64,000 nucleotides of DNA from Tuctoria greenei (Eukaryota; Streptophyta; Magnoliopsida; Poales; Poaceae), in NCBI GenBank assembly GCA_036927565.1, contig JAYESD010000003.1, forward strand, positions 36,211,325-36,275,324, read 5' to 3'. Under the pieces are notes generated by a model. It was not told the DNA's origin and did no database searches. It saw only the letters and a list, made by a program, of their open reading frames with translations. The translations under genes and the position numbers were made by a program. Every line of letters starts with the position of its first letter. Positions within the stretch are counted from its first letter, which is position 1. Positions 1-12,400 of the stretch are shown here, piece after piece.

Positions 1-10
1 AGCAACATGA

Positions 11-3000
11 ATCCACAATTCAAATGTTCTCCTCCTCTCTTTTGTGTCACGTGTAGAGAATGTTACTTTTGCCGATAATTCTTCAACTCCTATAATTGCT
101 AAGGGTTCGGTTAGAGTAAATGATCACTACACTTTGAAGGATGTGGCACTTGTCAAAAATTTGAAATACAACTTGATTCCTGTTTCGCAACTGCTAGATG
201 AAAATCTAGAAATTATTTTCAATAAAAACTACTGCAAAGTTGTAGGTTCAAATAGTGAGCTTATTTTTAACATGTCTCATTTTGGAAGAGTTTTTAAAGC
301 TGATTTTGGCATGTCTTCCTCTAAGCATAGGTGTCTAGTTGCTAATGATTGAAAGGACTTATATTTTTGGCATCGTAGACTTAGTCACGTAGGCTTTGAT
401 CACCTAATGCGTGTTAGTGCTCTTGATCGCATACGTGGGCTGCCGAAGCTTAAAGGGGACAAAGAAATTGTGTGATCTTCTTGTAGACATGCTAAGATGG
501 TTGCAGGTTCACATACTCCTCTCACAATGATCATGATAACTGAACCGGGTCAACTTTTGCACCTTGACACCGTAGGACCTTCACGTGTTCAATCCTTCAG
601 AGTTAAATGGTATGTTCTTGTTATTGTTGATGATTATTCTAGATACTCTTGGGTTTACCATATGTCATCTAAGAATAAAGCTTTTAGTCACTTTAGAACT
701 TTATTTCTTAGATTATCAATTGATCACCCAGGATCTTTAAAAGCAATTAGAAGTGATAACGGGACTGAATTTAAAAATCAATCTTTTGATCACTTTTGTG
801 CTAAAAATGGAATAGATCATCAATTTTCTTCACCATATGTACCTCAACAAAATGGTGTTGTAGAAAGAAAGAACAGAACCTTAGTTGAGATGGCTAGGAC
901 TATGCTTGATTAATATCGAACTCCTAGGAAATTTTGGGCTGAAGCGATTGCAACCGCTTGTTATGTCTCAAATCGTGTTTTCTTGCGCGCTAAGCTAGGT
1001 AAAACACCATATGAGCTACGGTTTGGAAATAGGCCTAGTGTTATGCACTTTCGGGTCTTTTGTTGCAAATGCTTTGTTAAGAAACATGGTAATCTTGATA
1101 AATTTGAACCTAGATCCATTGATGGCATGTTTCTTGGTTATCCATCTCATACTAGAGGCTACCGTGTGCTTTTACTTGACACTAACAAAATTGTGGAGAC
1201 TTGTGAAGTGTCGTTTGATTAAGCTAGCCCAGGTACTAGCTCAAACATCGCAGGTCCAGATTCATATCCGCAGAGGGAGAGCATTTTCGTTGAAGATGAG
1301 GAAGAGGTGGAGCTGCTGCCCGAAAATTCAGCAGCTAATGACATTGTTCGAGCTCCTGATTTTGATTCATAGCCAGCACCAACGACCACCATTGCTGGTC
1401 CATATCCTCCTCAAGTCACAAGCTCATCGATTTGTGATGAACATGAAGAAGAAGAAGCTTGTGAAGTGTCCACTCCCCTCCGGGTTCTAAAAATTCATCC
1501 TCCACAACAGATTATTGGAAGCTTGCACGAACGAGTCACACAGTCCAGGTTTTGTGATCCAAACTCTCATGTTCATTCTGCTTTTGTTGCTTCTTTTGAA
1601 CCCAAAGATATATCACTCGCACTCACTAATGAATTTTGGATTATTGTCATGCAAGAAGAGTTAGAAAATTTTGAAAGAAATAATGTTTGGAAACTTGTAC
1701 CTCCTCCTCAAGGTCACACTTTAATTGGAACTAAATGGGTGTTTAAAAATAAAAAAAGTGAGGATAAGGTTGTGGTTAGGAATAAGGATAGGTTGGTTGC
1801 TCAAGGTTTCACACATGTTAAAGGTCTAGATTTTGATGAAAATTTTGCTCCTGTCGCAAGATTAGAAGCCATAAGAATTTTTTTAGCTTTTGCTGCATCT
1901 GAAGGTTTTAAGGTATATCAAATGTATGTTAAAAGTGCTTCTCTTAATGGCTACATAGATGAGGAGGTTTATGTCAAACAACCACTGGGTTTTAAAAATT
2001 CAGATTTTCCTAATCATGTTTACAAACTGTCCAAAGTCTTGTACGGTCTCAAACAAGCCCTTAGAGCATGGTATGATAGGTTAAAAACATTCTTACTTGA
2101 AAAGGGGTTTACCATGGGCAAGGTTGATAAAACTCTTTTTGTGCTTAAGCATGGCAATGACTCATTATTTGTTCAAGTGTATGTGGATGATATTATCTTT
2201 GGTTGTGCTTCTCATGATCTTGTGTCCAAGTTTTCAGCTATGATGAGTTCAGAATTTAAGATGAGTATGATGGGTGAACTCACATACTTTTTGGGGCTGC
2301 AAATCAAGCAAACCAAGGAGGGTACCTTTGTGCATCAAACGAAGTATACAAAAGACCTCCTAAGGCGCTTCAACATGGACAAAAGCAAACCTCTTCGGAC
2401 ACCAATGGGAACAACAACAACACTTGAACTTGATGAAGATGGTGAACCCGTGGATCAAAATGAATATAGAAGCATGATCGGATCACTTTTGTACCTCACA
2501 GCATCAAGACCAGACATACAATTCAGCGTATGTCTTTGTGCACGGTTTCAAACCTCCCCACGTGCTTCACATCGTCAAGCCGTCAAAAGGATTCTCAGGT
2601 ACTTAAATGGAACTCAAGAATTTGACATTTTTCTTCCTTCTTCCTCAACCGTTACTTTGAAAGCTTTTTCCGATGCTGATTTTGGAGGTTGTAGGATTGA
2701 TAGGAAAAGTACTTCCGGTGCTTGTCATTTTCTTGGTAATTCACTTGTTGCTTGGTCCTCTAGAAAACAAAATTCAGTTGCACGATCCACAGCTGAATCT
2801 GAATATGTAGATGTTGCTAGTGCTTGCTCACAAATTCTTTGGATTGTTCAAACACTTAAGGACTATGGGGTTGATCTAGATAGTGTTCCACTGTTCTGTG
2901 ATAACACTAGTGCCATTTGCATTGCTAAAAACCCTGTCCAACATTCTAGAACTAAGCATATTGATATTAGGTATCACTTTCTCCATGATAATGTTGAAAA

Positions 3001-3133
3001 AGGAAACATTGTGCTTCACCATGTAGATATCGAACAACAATTGGCTGACATTTTTACAAAACCTTTGGATTTCACTCGTTTTTGTTACATTCGTAGTGAA
3101 ATAGGGGTTATGCATCCTCATGGCTTAAATTGA
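11..3133 (+). pseudogene. copia pol remnant, copy A (pre-integrase, integrase, RT, RNase H)
   Basis: One reading frame runs through the whole stretch, broken only by in-frame stops, including those at 350-352, 911-913 and 1220-1222. Recognisable blocks are the pre-integrase WHRRL region near 370, the integrase core with DNGTEF and QQNGVVERKN (about 755-890), the RT with KWVFKNK and the YVDDIIFG catalytic motif (about 2179-2202), and RNase H with DADFGG, RKSTSG, STAESEYV and CDNTSA. The C-terminal block at 1466-3133 is still open (555 codons). The frame ends with a TGA just before the first polypurine tract. Comparison with copy B shows no frameshift. It is a dead polyprotein gene. Confidence 0.9.
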
Positions 3134-4118
3134 GGGGGAGTTTTGAAACTTGGGAAGTTTATGTGTGAATCTGAACTTAAAAATAATATGAGCATAGTAT
3201 TTCATACATATATGACTTTGTGATTCCTTTTACATGCTGAAAGTTCTTACTACATTACTCATATTATACATTTTGTAGTTTTTTCCATGACTAGTAATTG
3301 GAATAATTACTTACACTAAATCTGGTCATGGCACAAGTTTTTTAATCATAAAGAAATAATCAAGTAATCAACTCACATGTTGAGTTTTTGTGAACAAATA
3401 TAAGTTGAGAAAAGATCAAGAGAATATGCATGCATCAAATTCTTCTTTTGAGATGGCTTATCATTTCACTTAGATATGAACTTGGAAGAAGTTGTGTATG
3501 ACTAAAACCATGTCCTTAAGCTTCTGATTGTCAAATGACATAGGCTTGGCTTGGTTGGTTAGAATAAGGCAGATGCGCATATAATATCTTGCAAATATCA
3601 TAAGATCTAAATTTGTGCTTTTAAAAATAATAAAATGCAGCAACAAGTGTCATGTTTTCAGCTATTGAAATAGTTAAGTTTGTGAGATCATGACTTGCTT
3701 AAATTGAAAATTACATTTGATCTCTAGCATGGCTTACACTACTTTATGTATCTCATTGTTGTGATAGTGTAAGTTACTTGATAGTATGACTTAGATGAGC
3801 TTTGTTTTATATGTATATGTTATAATATGCTCATAACAATTAAAATTTCTCTTTTGAACCTTGTTGAATACATTGTCAAAGGGGGAGAGATAATATGTGA
3901 ATTTTTAAAAAAAACAAATATTCAAGGGGGAGACATTGATTACACATTGCACATATTCACAATTGTTTCTGGCACGATTCCTCTTAGGGGGAGAATTTCT
4001 ATTTCTCATTTTATTTCTATTTACAAAGGGGGGGAAATTGTTTTCAAAACTTTTAATGTGAATAAGTCAATGTTCGGATCTTAAGTGGTGTTGCCAATGC
4101 ATTCATCAAGGGGGAGAT
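3134..4118 (+). other. 3' non-coding region of copy A with multiplied polypurine tracts
   Basis: No gene is seen between the pol stop and the 3' LTR. It holds six purine tracts built on (A)AGGGGGAG, near 3133, 3878, 3926, 3987, 4027 and 4108. The last (4108-4118) abuts the LTR and is the likely plus-strand primer. The equivalent region of copy B, 8457-9464, has the matching CT-rich complements. Multiplied polypurine tracts are a known Sirevirus trait. Confidence 0.75.
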
Positions 4119-5998
4119 TGTGAGACCTATTTGTGTTGAATACATTGGTTTTGACAATAAAAGTTTTGAATGCTGCCATAACATCTTTTTAGCAAGGTCC
4201 GACTCTAGCTCTGAGTTTCTGCAAGGTCCGACAATAGGTCCGACTTTCTTTGTCTAGATCCGACATGTTTTTTGAGTAGCTCATGTGAGCTTTGTCTTTA
4301 GCTTCGGCATGTCTTTGATAGCTCCAGCATGTCTTTGATAGCTCTGGCATGTCTTTGTTAAGCTCCGATATATTTTGCTAGGTCTGACTTATGTTGGTTA
4401 GCTCTGACATGTTTTTCTAGCTCCGACTTTTAGGATGACTAGTTCCGACTAGTTTTGGTTAGCTCCGGCGCTAGGTCCAACTAGCTTTGGTTAGCTCTGG
4501 CGCTAGGTCGGACTAGCTTTGGTAAGCTCTGACTCTAGGTTGTACTAGCTTTGGTAAGCTCCGGCTCAAGCTGCGGCTCAAGCTCCGGTTAACTTTTGGC
4601 AAGGTTCGGAGCTTGATCGTAATGTTCCAAATTCTCATGTGAAATGTTTCGAACTTGCTTTATACTTATGGAAAGATTGCTTAGTATTCATTTGCTATGT
4701 TTTTGGTGCGTTTTGGTTGATATGGCTGATATCGTTTTGATATGCTTTGCAGCATGCTTATGTGAGGTGCTCACGTAAGGTGTTGTGTTCGGAACTGACT
4801 TGAGTCAAGTCGTGGACTGGGGCTCGTATGGATTGGTTGTTTATTCCTGTGCAGGTGTTGCTTGAGTTCAAGTCATGGCTGGTGACAGAATCCTTTGGAC
4901 TAGTCTTAGGGAGGAGATGAGGTTCCAACAACCAAATTCAGGAGGAATTGTAGTTGAGCGGGTCAGGAGGTCGCGCAGGATGATTGAATCAAGGGCAGTG
5001 CATATGAAGGTTACTGAACATCGAAGGAAGGTGTTTGCACGTATGCATGCGGTGCATGACGTGTCAACATGGTTCCGAAGATGGGCTAAGGAAGGAAAGA
5101 TCTGGTTGGAAGGATCGGATCGTACCGGTTGATGACTTTGGCTGCGGCGGAGTCGGTTATGGCTCGGTATGGAAAATATCGAGTTGGTTATGTTAGAATT
5201 TCGTGTGAGTCACGAGTTTGGGTTGTTTTAGGACTGTGGTATACATTCCTAAGGTGTTTGGAAGTCTTAAGATTGCTTCTATCTGCGTATAGAAGAGTCT
5301 TAAGCAGTTATGGAAAGTTTCGATTCGTGAACGGAGTAGGATTAGGATCCTGATTTGAGTTGAGTTGGATTTTGAGCTGGTTATATAAGCAAGGGAGGCC
5401 AGAGCTTGTGGTAGACGACTTTGGGGCTGTTCCTCTTGTGTCCTATTGAATAAAATTCGTAGTTTGAATGAACTTTTGTGTCTTGTTCGTCCGACTTGTT
5501 CCAGACAAGTTTTACTCGAGTTTCTGGACAGCACTACCTTTCGTCGATGGTTTTATCATAACTCGAGTTTTACAGATCTAATTGACGTGATTCTTTTTGG
5601 GTTGTCTTCACAACTTGATTATCTATCATCTGTCAAAATTTCACGGTCATTGGATTTGTTATTTCTGATCTACACGAGTTTCTTTGCAGCATTCCAGAAC
5701 TGTTTTTCTCGGGTAGGACAGATTGACCTTTGTTCGATCTTTCGATCATAACTTGAGTTTCTCTCGACGGAATTGAGTGATTCTTCTTGTGTTTTCTTCG
5801 TGGATTGATTCTCTCTGATATATATCACTTTTGTCCCGGTGAAACACGTTTAGATTAGTCTCACGCACGATTTCTTTAACAGATCGATTTTTCTGCCGAA
5901 TGGGTTGGGATTTAATTGTTTCTGCTGCGTAAGATTTTTAAATCTACCATTCACCCCCCCCCCCTCTGGTAGCTTTTCACGTGCTCTTCGATCCTACA
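4119..5998 (+). repeat. 3' LTR of copy A (1880 bp)
   Basis: It starts TGTGAGACC directly after the polypurine tract and ends ATCCTACA, with terminal TG...CA. It matches LTRs at 6633-8456 and 16038-17829 in reverse. Landmarks are a cluster of short TCCGAC-type repeats at about 4195-4620, an 85-codon ORF at 4875-5132, a TATATAAG box at 5382-5389, and a C-rich run near 5955-5965. The sequence following 5998 is gypsy gag, so A probably inserted there. Confidence 0.9.
4875..5132 (+). CDS. small ORF inside the LTR U3 region (copy A)
   Basis: An 85-codon ATG-initiated ORF of unknown function starts MAGDRILW and is rich in Arg, Met and His. The same ORF occurs in the LTRs at 7494-7754 and 16838-17146. 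A splice-acceptor-like TTTATTCCTGTGCAG ends at 4854, 20 bp before the ATG. The TATA box lies ~250 bp downstream of the ORF end, so the ORF is in U3 and would sit near the 3' end of element RNA. No known domain was recognised. It may be a chance ORF or a captured fragment. Confidence 0.4.
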   Translation: MAGDRILWTSLREEMRFQQPNSGGIVVERVRRSRRMIESRAVHMKVTEHRRKVFARMHAVHDVSTWFRRWAKEGKIWLEGSDRTG

Positions 5999-6632
5999 GC
6001 TAGAACATCATCCTGCAACTGAGCAGCAGCTGCTGCTGCTATAGGTGGTGGCCTGTTGTTTCCAGGCTGGTGCGCTGCAGCACCAGCTTGTGGATCTAAG
6101 GCTGGATTGTCACCAGGACGGCGAGGGGTGCCGCCAGCTTCATTCCCTTTTCTAGCTCGTGCAGCCAGGTCAGAGGAAGCAGCAGCAGAGTTCACTATTG
6201 TCAATCTTGAAATTCTTTGAGTAAACCCCCCTACCTGGCACGCCAAATGTCGAAGTGTAACAACGACACTTCCCCCCGGTACTACTATGGAGCAATCCGC
6301 GGAGGTTCTTTTTTAGGCGGGGTAAAAACTCAAGAACTAAGATCAGGGTGAACACGAGAGATTTATGTGGTTCGGGCCGCCAGAGCGTAACACCCTACGT
6401 CCACGGGGTATGTGTCTTGTATTGCGTGTGTCTGGGTATGCGAGAGTCTGAGTGTCTCCTGTGTAGTGTGTTTTATCCTTCACGGCTGCTCATCCCTTTT
6501 ACTAAGGTTCGGTAGTTTACAATTTTATCAGTACCTAACAGGTGGTCCCGGACAATTAAGCATCATATACACAATCTAAGGCACTTAATAATGATTTAAT
6601 TGCATATTAATGTGGCCTGATGGTGACGTTAC
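5999..6632 (-). mobile_element. Ty3/gypsy fragment G1 between the two copia copies
   Basis: Read on the minus strand it is the 3' portion of a gypsy LTR (6632-6248, ending TTCGACA), then a TGGCGTGCCAGGTAGGGG primer-site-like block, then the start of gag (Ala/Pro-rich, ending in a poly-Ala stretch) cut at 5999. It is related to, but distinct from, the full gypsy element at 19172. The gag start codon position reads ATA rather than ATG. It ends exactly at copia LTR termini on both sides, so it is probably the old host element into which copies A and B inserted. Confidence 0.75.
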
Positions 6633-8456
6633 TGTAGGATCGAAGAGCACACGAAAAACTACCAGAGGGGGGTGAATGGTAGATTCAAAAATCTTACGCA
6701 GCGGAAACAATTAAATCCCAACCCCTTCAGAAGAAAACAAAATAATTGATAAACTGTGTGTGCAAATGATCTTAAATGTGTTCAATTGTGACAAAAGTGA
6801 TATATATCAGAGATAATCAAGTCACAAAGACGAAACAACAATAATCACTCAAATCCGTCGAGAGATACTCAAGTTACAATCAAAAGATCGAACAAAGGTC
6901 AATCTGTTCTACCGAGTAAAAACAGATCTGCAATACTGCAAAGAAACTCGTGTAGATCAAAAACCACAAATCCAATGACCGTGAAATTTTGATAGATGAT
7001 AGATAATCAAGTTGTGAAGACAACCCAAAAAGAATCACGTCAATGGGATCCGTAAAACTCGAGTTATGATAAAATCACCGAAGAAAGGTAGTGTTGTGCA
7101 GAAAACTCGATGAGAAAAACTTGTCTGGAACAAGTCGGACGAACAAGGCACAAAAGTTCCTTTAAACTACGATCTTTATTCAATAGAACACAAGAGGAAC
7201 AGCCCAAAAGTCGTCTACCATGAGCTCTGGCCTCCCTTGCTTATATAACCAGCCCGAAGGCCAAGCCAACTCAAACGAGGACTCTAATCCTACTCAAATC
7301 ACGAATCGAAACTTTCCATAACTGCTCAAGATCTTCCTATTCGCAGATAGAAACAATCTTGAGACTTCCTAACAAATTAGGAACACATCCCGTATTCCTA
7401 AACAGCTTGACTTTTATGCGGCACACGAAAACTACTATAACCAACTCAATACTTTCCATATTGAGCCATAGCCGACTCAGCCAGCGGTCGAAGTCATAAT
7501 GCTATACGATCCGATCCTTCCAACCAGATCTTTCCTTCCTTAAACCGTCTTTGGAACCATGTTGCCACGTCATGCACCGCATGCATACGTGCGAACACCT
7601 TTCTTCGACGTTCAGTAACCTTCATATGCACTGCTCTTGATTCAATCATCCTGCGCGACCTCCTGATCAGCTCAACCACAGTTCCTCCTGAACTTGGTTG
7701 TTGGAACCTCATCTCCTCCCTGAGACTAGCCCAAAGGATCCTATCACCAGCCATGACTTGAACTCAAGCAACACTTGCACATGAACAAACAACCAATACA
7801 TACGAGACCAAGTCCGCGACTTGACTCAAATTAGTTCCGAACACAAAACCTTTCGTGAGCACCTCACATAAGCATGTTGCAAAACCACAGTAAAACGGTA
7901 TCAGCCATATCAACCAAAACGCACCAAAAAATTAGCAAATGATAACTAAGCAATCTTTCCTAACAATGTAAAGCAAGTTTTAAACATTCAAAGGTAAAAG
8001 CAGGAACATTACGATCAAGCTCCGAACCTTGCCAAAGCTAACCGGGGCATGAGCCTGAGCTTACCAAAGCTAGTAGAACCTAGCGTCGGAGCTTACCAAA
8101 GCTAGTACAACCTAGCGTCGGAGCTCACCAAAGCTAGTACAACCTAGTGCCAGAGCTAGAAAAATATGTCGGAGCTAACCAACATAAGTCGGACCTAGCA
8201 AAACATATCGGAGCTTAACAAAGACATGTCAGAGCTATCAAAGATATGTAGGAGCTAAAGAAAAAACTCATTGGAGCTACCCAAAACATGTTGGACCTTG
8301 AGAAAGCAAGTCGGACCTATTGTGGGACTTTGCAGAAGCTCGGGGCTAGAGTCGGACCTTGTTAAAAAGGGTGTTTTGGTAGAATTTTAGTACTTATATC
8401 ATCAAAGCCAATGGATTCAGTACAAGACAATGTATTCAGCACACATAGGTCTCACA
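6633..8456 (-). repeat. 3' LTR of copy B (1824 bp)
   Basis: On the plus strand it starts TGTAGGATCG and ends GGTCTCACA, the reverse complement of the LTR termini seen at 4119-5998. It contains the TATA box complement at 7240-7247, the conserved small ORF at 7494-7754, and the TCCGAC-type repeats at about 8025-8360. The adjacent internal sequence is the polypurine tract complement (8457 onward). Confidence 0.9.
7494..7754 (-). CDS. small ORF inside the LTR U3 region (copy B)
   Basis: An 86-codon ORF equivalent to that at 4875-5132. It shares the MAGDRILW start, the RRSRRMIESRAVHMKV core and the EGKIWLEGSDR end. About eleven residues differ from copy A, and the frame is open in both. The C-terminal residues differ because the stop codons are not in the same place. 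Function is unknown. Confidence 0.4.
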   Translation of the reverse strand: MAGDRILWASLREEMRFQQPSSGGTVVELIRRSRRMIESRAVHMKVTERRRKVFARMHAVHDVATWFQRRFKEGKIWLEGSDRIAL

Positions 8457-9464
8457 ATCTCCCCTTTGATGAATGCATTGGCAACACCATTTAAAATCCG
8501 AACATTGGCTTATCCACATTAAAAATTTTGAAAACAATTCCCCCATTTGGCAACACCACATAAACAATTTTTTCGTTTGAGAAAAATCATGCCAAAAACA
8601 CTTGTGAATATGTGCAATGTGAATATGTGCAATGAATGTGTAATCAATTTCTCCCCCTTGCATACTATTTTCTCTCCCCCTTTGACAATGTATTCAGCAA
8701 GGTTCAAAAGAGAAATTTTAATTGTTATAAGCATATTATAACATATACATATAAAAAAAAGCTCATCCAAGTCATATTATCAAGCAACTTACACTATCAC
8801 ATCAATGAAATACATAAAGTAGTGTAAGCCATGCTAGAGATCAAGTGTAATTTTTAATTTAAGCAAGTCATGATCTCACAAACTTAACTACATCAAGACC
8901 TGAAAGCATGACACTTGTTGCTGCATTTTATTATTTTTCAAAGCACAAATTTTGATCATATGATATTTGCAAGAGATTATATGCCGCATCTGCCTTATTC
9001 TAACCAACCAAGCCAAGCCTATGTCATTTGACAATCAGAAGCTTAAGGACATGATTTTAGTCATACGCAACTTCCTCTAAGTTCATATCTAAGTGCAATG
9101 ATAAGCCATCTCAAAAGAAGAAGTGTGATGCATGTATATTCTCTTGATCTTTTCTCAATTTATATTTGTTCATAAAAACTCAATATGTGAGTTGATTACC
9201 TGATTAATTCTTTATGATTAAAAGCACTTGTGAGCATGCAACAAGTTCAAAATAGCAAGAAAGTTCGACCAGGCTAGATTTAGTGTAAGTAATTATTCTA
9301 ATTACTAGACATGGCAAAAACTACAAAATGTATAACACGAGTAATGTAGTAAGAACTTCTAGCATGTAAAAGGAATCACAAAGTCATATATGTATGAAAT
9401 ATTATGCTCATATTATTTTAATTTCAGGTTCACACATAGACTTCTCAAGTTTCAAAACTCCCCC

Positions 9465-12400
9465 TCAATGTAAGCGATGAGGATGCATAACCCCTATTTC
9501 ACTATGAATAAAACAAAAATGTGTGAAATCCAAAGGTTTTGTAAAAATGTCAGTCAATTGTTGTTCGGTATCTACATGGCGAAGCACAATGTTTCCTTTT
9601 TCAACATTATCACAGAGAAAGTGATACCTAATGTCAATGTGCTTAGTTCTAGAATGTTGCACGGGGTTTTTAGCAATGCAAATGGCACTAGTATTATCAC
9701 AAAACAGTGGAACACTATCTAGATCAACCCCATAGTCCTTAAGTGTTTGAACAATTCAAAGAATTTGTGAAAAAGCGCTAGTAGCAGCTACATATTCGGA
9801 TTCGGTTGTGGATTGTGCAACTGAGTTTTGTTTTCTAGAGGACCAAGCAACAAGTGAATTACCAAGAAAATGACAAGAACCGGAAGTACTTTTCCTATCA
9901 ATCCTACAACCCCCAAAATCAGCATCCAAAAATGCTTTCAAGGTAACGGTTGAGGAAGAAGGAAGAAAAATGCCAAATTCTTGAGTTCCATGTAAGTAAC
10001 TGAGAATCCTTTTGACGGCTTGATAATGTGAAGCATGTGGGGAGGCTTGAAACCGTGCACAAAGACATACACTAAATTGTATGTCCGGTCTTGATGCCGT
10101 GAGGTACAAAAGTGATCGAATCATGCTTCTATATTCTTTTTTATCAACGGGTTCACCATCTTCATCAAGTTCAAGTGTTGTTGCTGTTCCCATTGGTGTC
10201 CGAAGAGACTTGCTTTTGTCCATGTTGAAGTGCCTTAGGTGATCTTTTGTATACTTCATTTGATATACAAAGGTACCCTCCTTGGTTTGCTTGATTTGCA
10301 GCCCCAAAAAGTACGTGAGTTCTCCCATCATACTCATCTCAAATTTTGAACTCATCATAGCTGAAAACTTGGACACAAGATCATGAGAAGCACAACCAAA
10401 GATAATATCATCCACATACACTTGAACAAACAATGAGTCATTTCCATGCTTAAGCATAAAAAGAGTTTTATCAACCTTGCCCATGGTAAACCCCTTTTCA
10501 AGTAAGAATGTTTTTAACCTATCATACCATGCTCTAGGGGCCTGTTTGAGACCGTACAGGGCTTTGGACTATTTGTAAACATGATTAGGAAAATCTGGAT
10601 TTTCAAAACCAGGTGGTTGCTTAACATAAACCTCCTCATCTATGTAGTCATTAAGAAAAGCACTTTTAACATCCATTTGATATAACTTGAAACCTTTAGA
10701 TGCAGCAAAAGCTAACAGAATTCTTATGGCTTCTAATCTGGCAACCGGAGCAAAAGTTTCATCAAAATCTAGACCTTCAATTTGTGTGAAACCCTGAGCA
10801 ACAAACATAGCCTTATTCCTAACCACAACCCCATCCTCACTTTGTTTATTTTTAAACACCCATTTAGTTCCAATTAAAGTGTGACCTTGAGGTGGAGGTA
10901 CAAGTTTCCAAACATTATTTCTTTCAAAATTTTCTTGCTCTTCTTGCATGGCAATAATCCAAGATTCATTAGTGAGTGCATGTGATATATCTTTGGGTTC
11001 AAAAGAAGCAACAAAAGCAGAATGAGCATGAGAGTTTGGATTGCAAAACCTAGACCGTGTGACTCGTTCGTGCAAGCTTCCAATAATTTGTTGTGGAGGA
11101 TGACTTTTGAGACCCCAAAGGGGAGTGGACACTTCATAAGCTTCTTCTTCTTCATGTTCATCACAAATCGATGAGCTTGTGACTTGAGGAGGATATGGAC
11201 CAGCAATGGTGGTCGTCGGTGCTGGCTGTGAATCAAAATCAGGAGCTGGAACAATGTCATTAGCTGCTGAATTTTTGGGCAGCAGCACCACTTCTTCCTC
11301 ATCTTCAATGAAAATGCTCTCTCCCTGCGGATATGGATCCATACCTACAATATTTGAGCTAGTACCTGGGCTAGATTCATCAAAAGACACCTCACAAGTC
11401 TCCACAATTTTGTTAGTGTCAAGTAAAAGCACACGGTAGCCTCTAGTATGAGATGGGTAACCAAGAAACATGCCATCTTCGGATCTGGCTTCAAATTTAT
11501 CAAGATTTCCATGTTTCTTAACAAAGCATTTGCAACCAAAAATCCTAAAGTGTGAAACACAGGGCCTATGTCCAAACTGAAGTTCATAAGGTGTTTTACC
11601 AAGCTTAGTGCACAAGAAAATACGATTTGAGGCATAACAAGCGGTTGCAATCGCATCAGCCCAAAATTTCCTAGGAGTTTGATATTCATCATGCATAGTC
11701 CTAGTCATCTCAACTAAGGTTATGTTCTTTCTTTCTAAAACACTGTTTTGTTGAGGTACATATGGTGAAGAAAATTGATGATCTATTCCATTTTCAGCAC
11801 AAAAGTGATCAAAAGATTGATTTTTAAATTCGTTATGACTTCTAATTGCTTTTAAAGATCCTGGGTGATCAATTGATAATATAAGAAATAAAGTTCTAAA
11901 GTGACTAAAAGCTTCATTTTTAGATGCCATAAAGTAAACCCAAGAGTATCTAGAATAATCATCAACAATCACAAGAACATACCATTTACCTCCAAAGGAT
12001 TATACACGTGCCGGACCAACGGTGTCAAGGTGCAAAAGTTGACCAAGTTCAGTTGTCATTGTCATCATGGGAGAGGCATGTAAACCTGCATCCATCTTAG
12101 CATGTCTACACGAAGAGCATACAGTATTTATGTCCCCTTTGAGTTTAGGTAAACCACGTATGCGATCAAGAGCACTAACACGAGTGAGGTGATCAAAGCC
12201 TACTTGACCAAGTCTACGATGCCACAAGAATAAATCTTTTAAATTATTGGCAACTAGACACCTATGCTCAGAAGTTGACATATCAAAATCAGCTTTAAAA
12301 ACTCTTCCAAAGTGGGACATGTTAAACAAAATCTCACTATTTGAATTTACAACTTTGCAGTAATTTTTAGAGAAAATTATTTCTAAATTCTCATCAAGCA

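Larger units (their letters stand above)
1..5998 (+). mobile_element. Sirevirus-type Ty1/copia retrotransposon, copy A (5' part missing)
   Basis: The internal region runs from the window start to 4118 and is followed by a 3' LTR at 4119-5998. Domain order is GAG-pre-integrase, integrase, reverse transcriptase, RNase H, which is copia order. The long LTR (1.88 kb), several AAGGGGGAG tracts before it, and a closely similar inverted copy at 6633-15255 support a Sirevirus-type family. The first ~33 bases are inverted relative to the rest of the element. The 5' LTR, gag and protease start are outside the window or lost. Confidence 0.9.

Noticed and set aside
5129..5751. Further small ORFs downstream in the copy A LTR
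   Set aside because: Not kept open in the other two LTR copies, unlike the 4875-5132 ORF.
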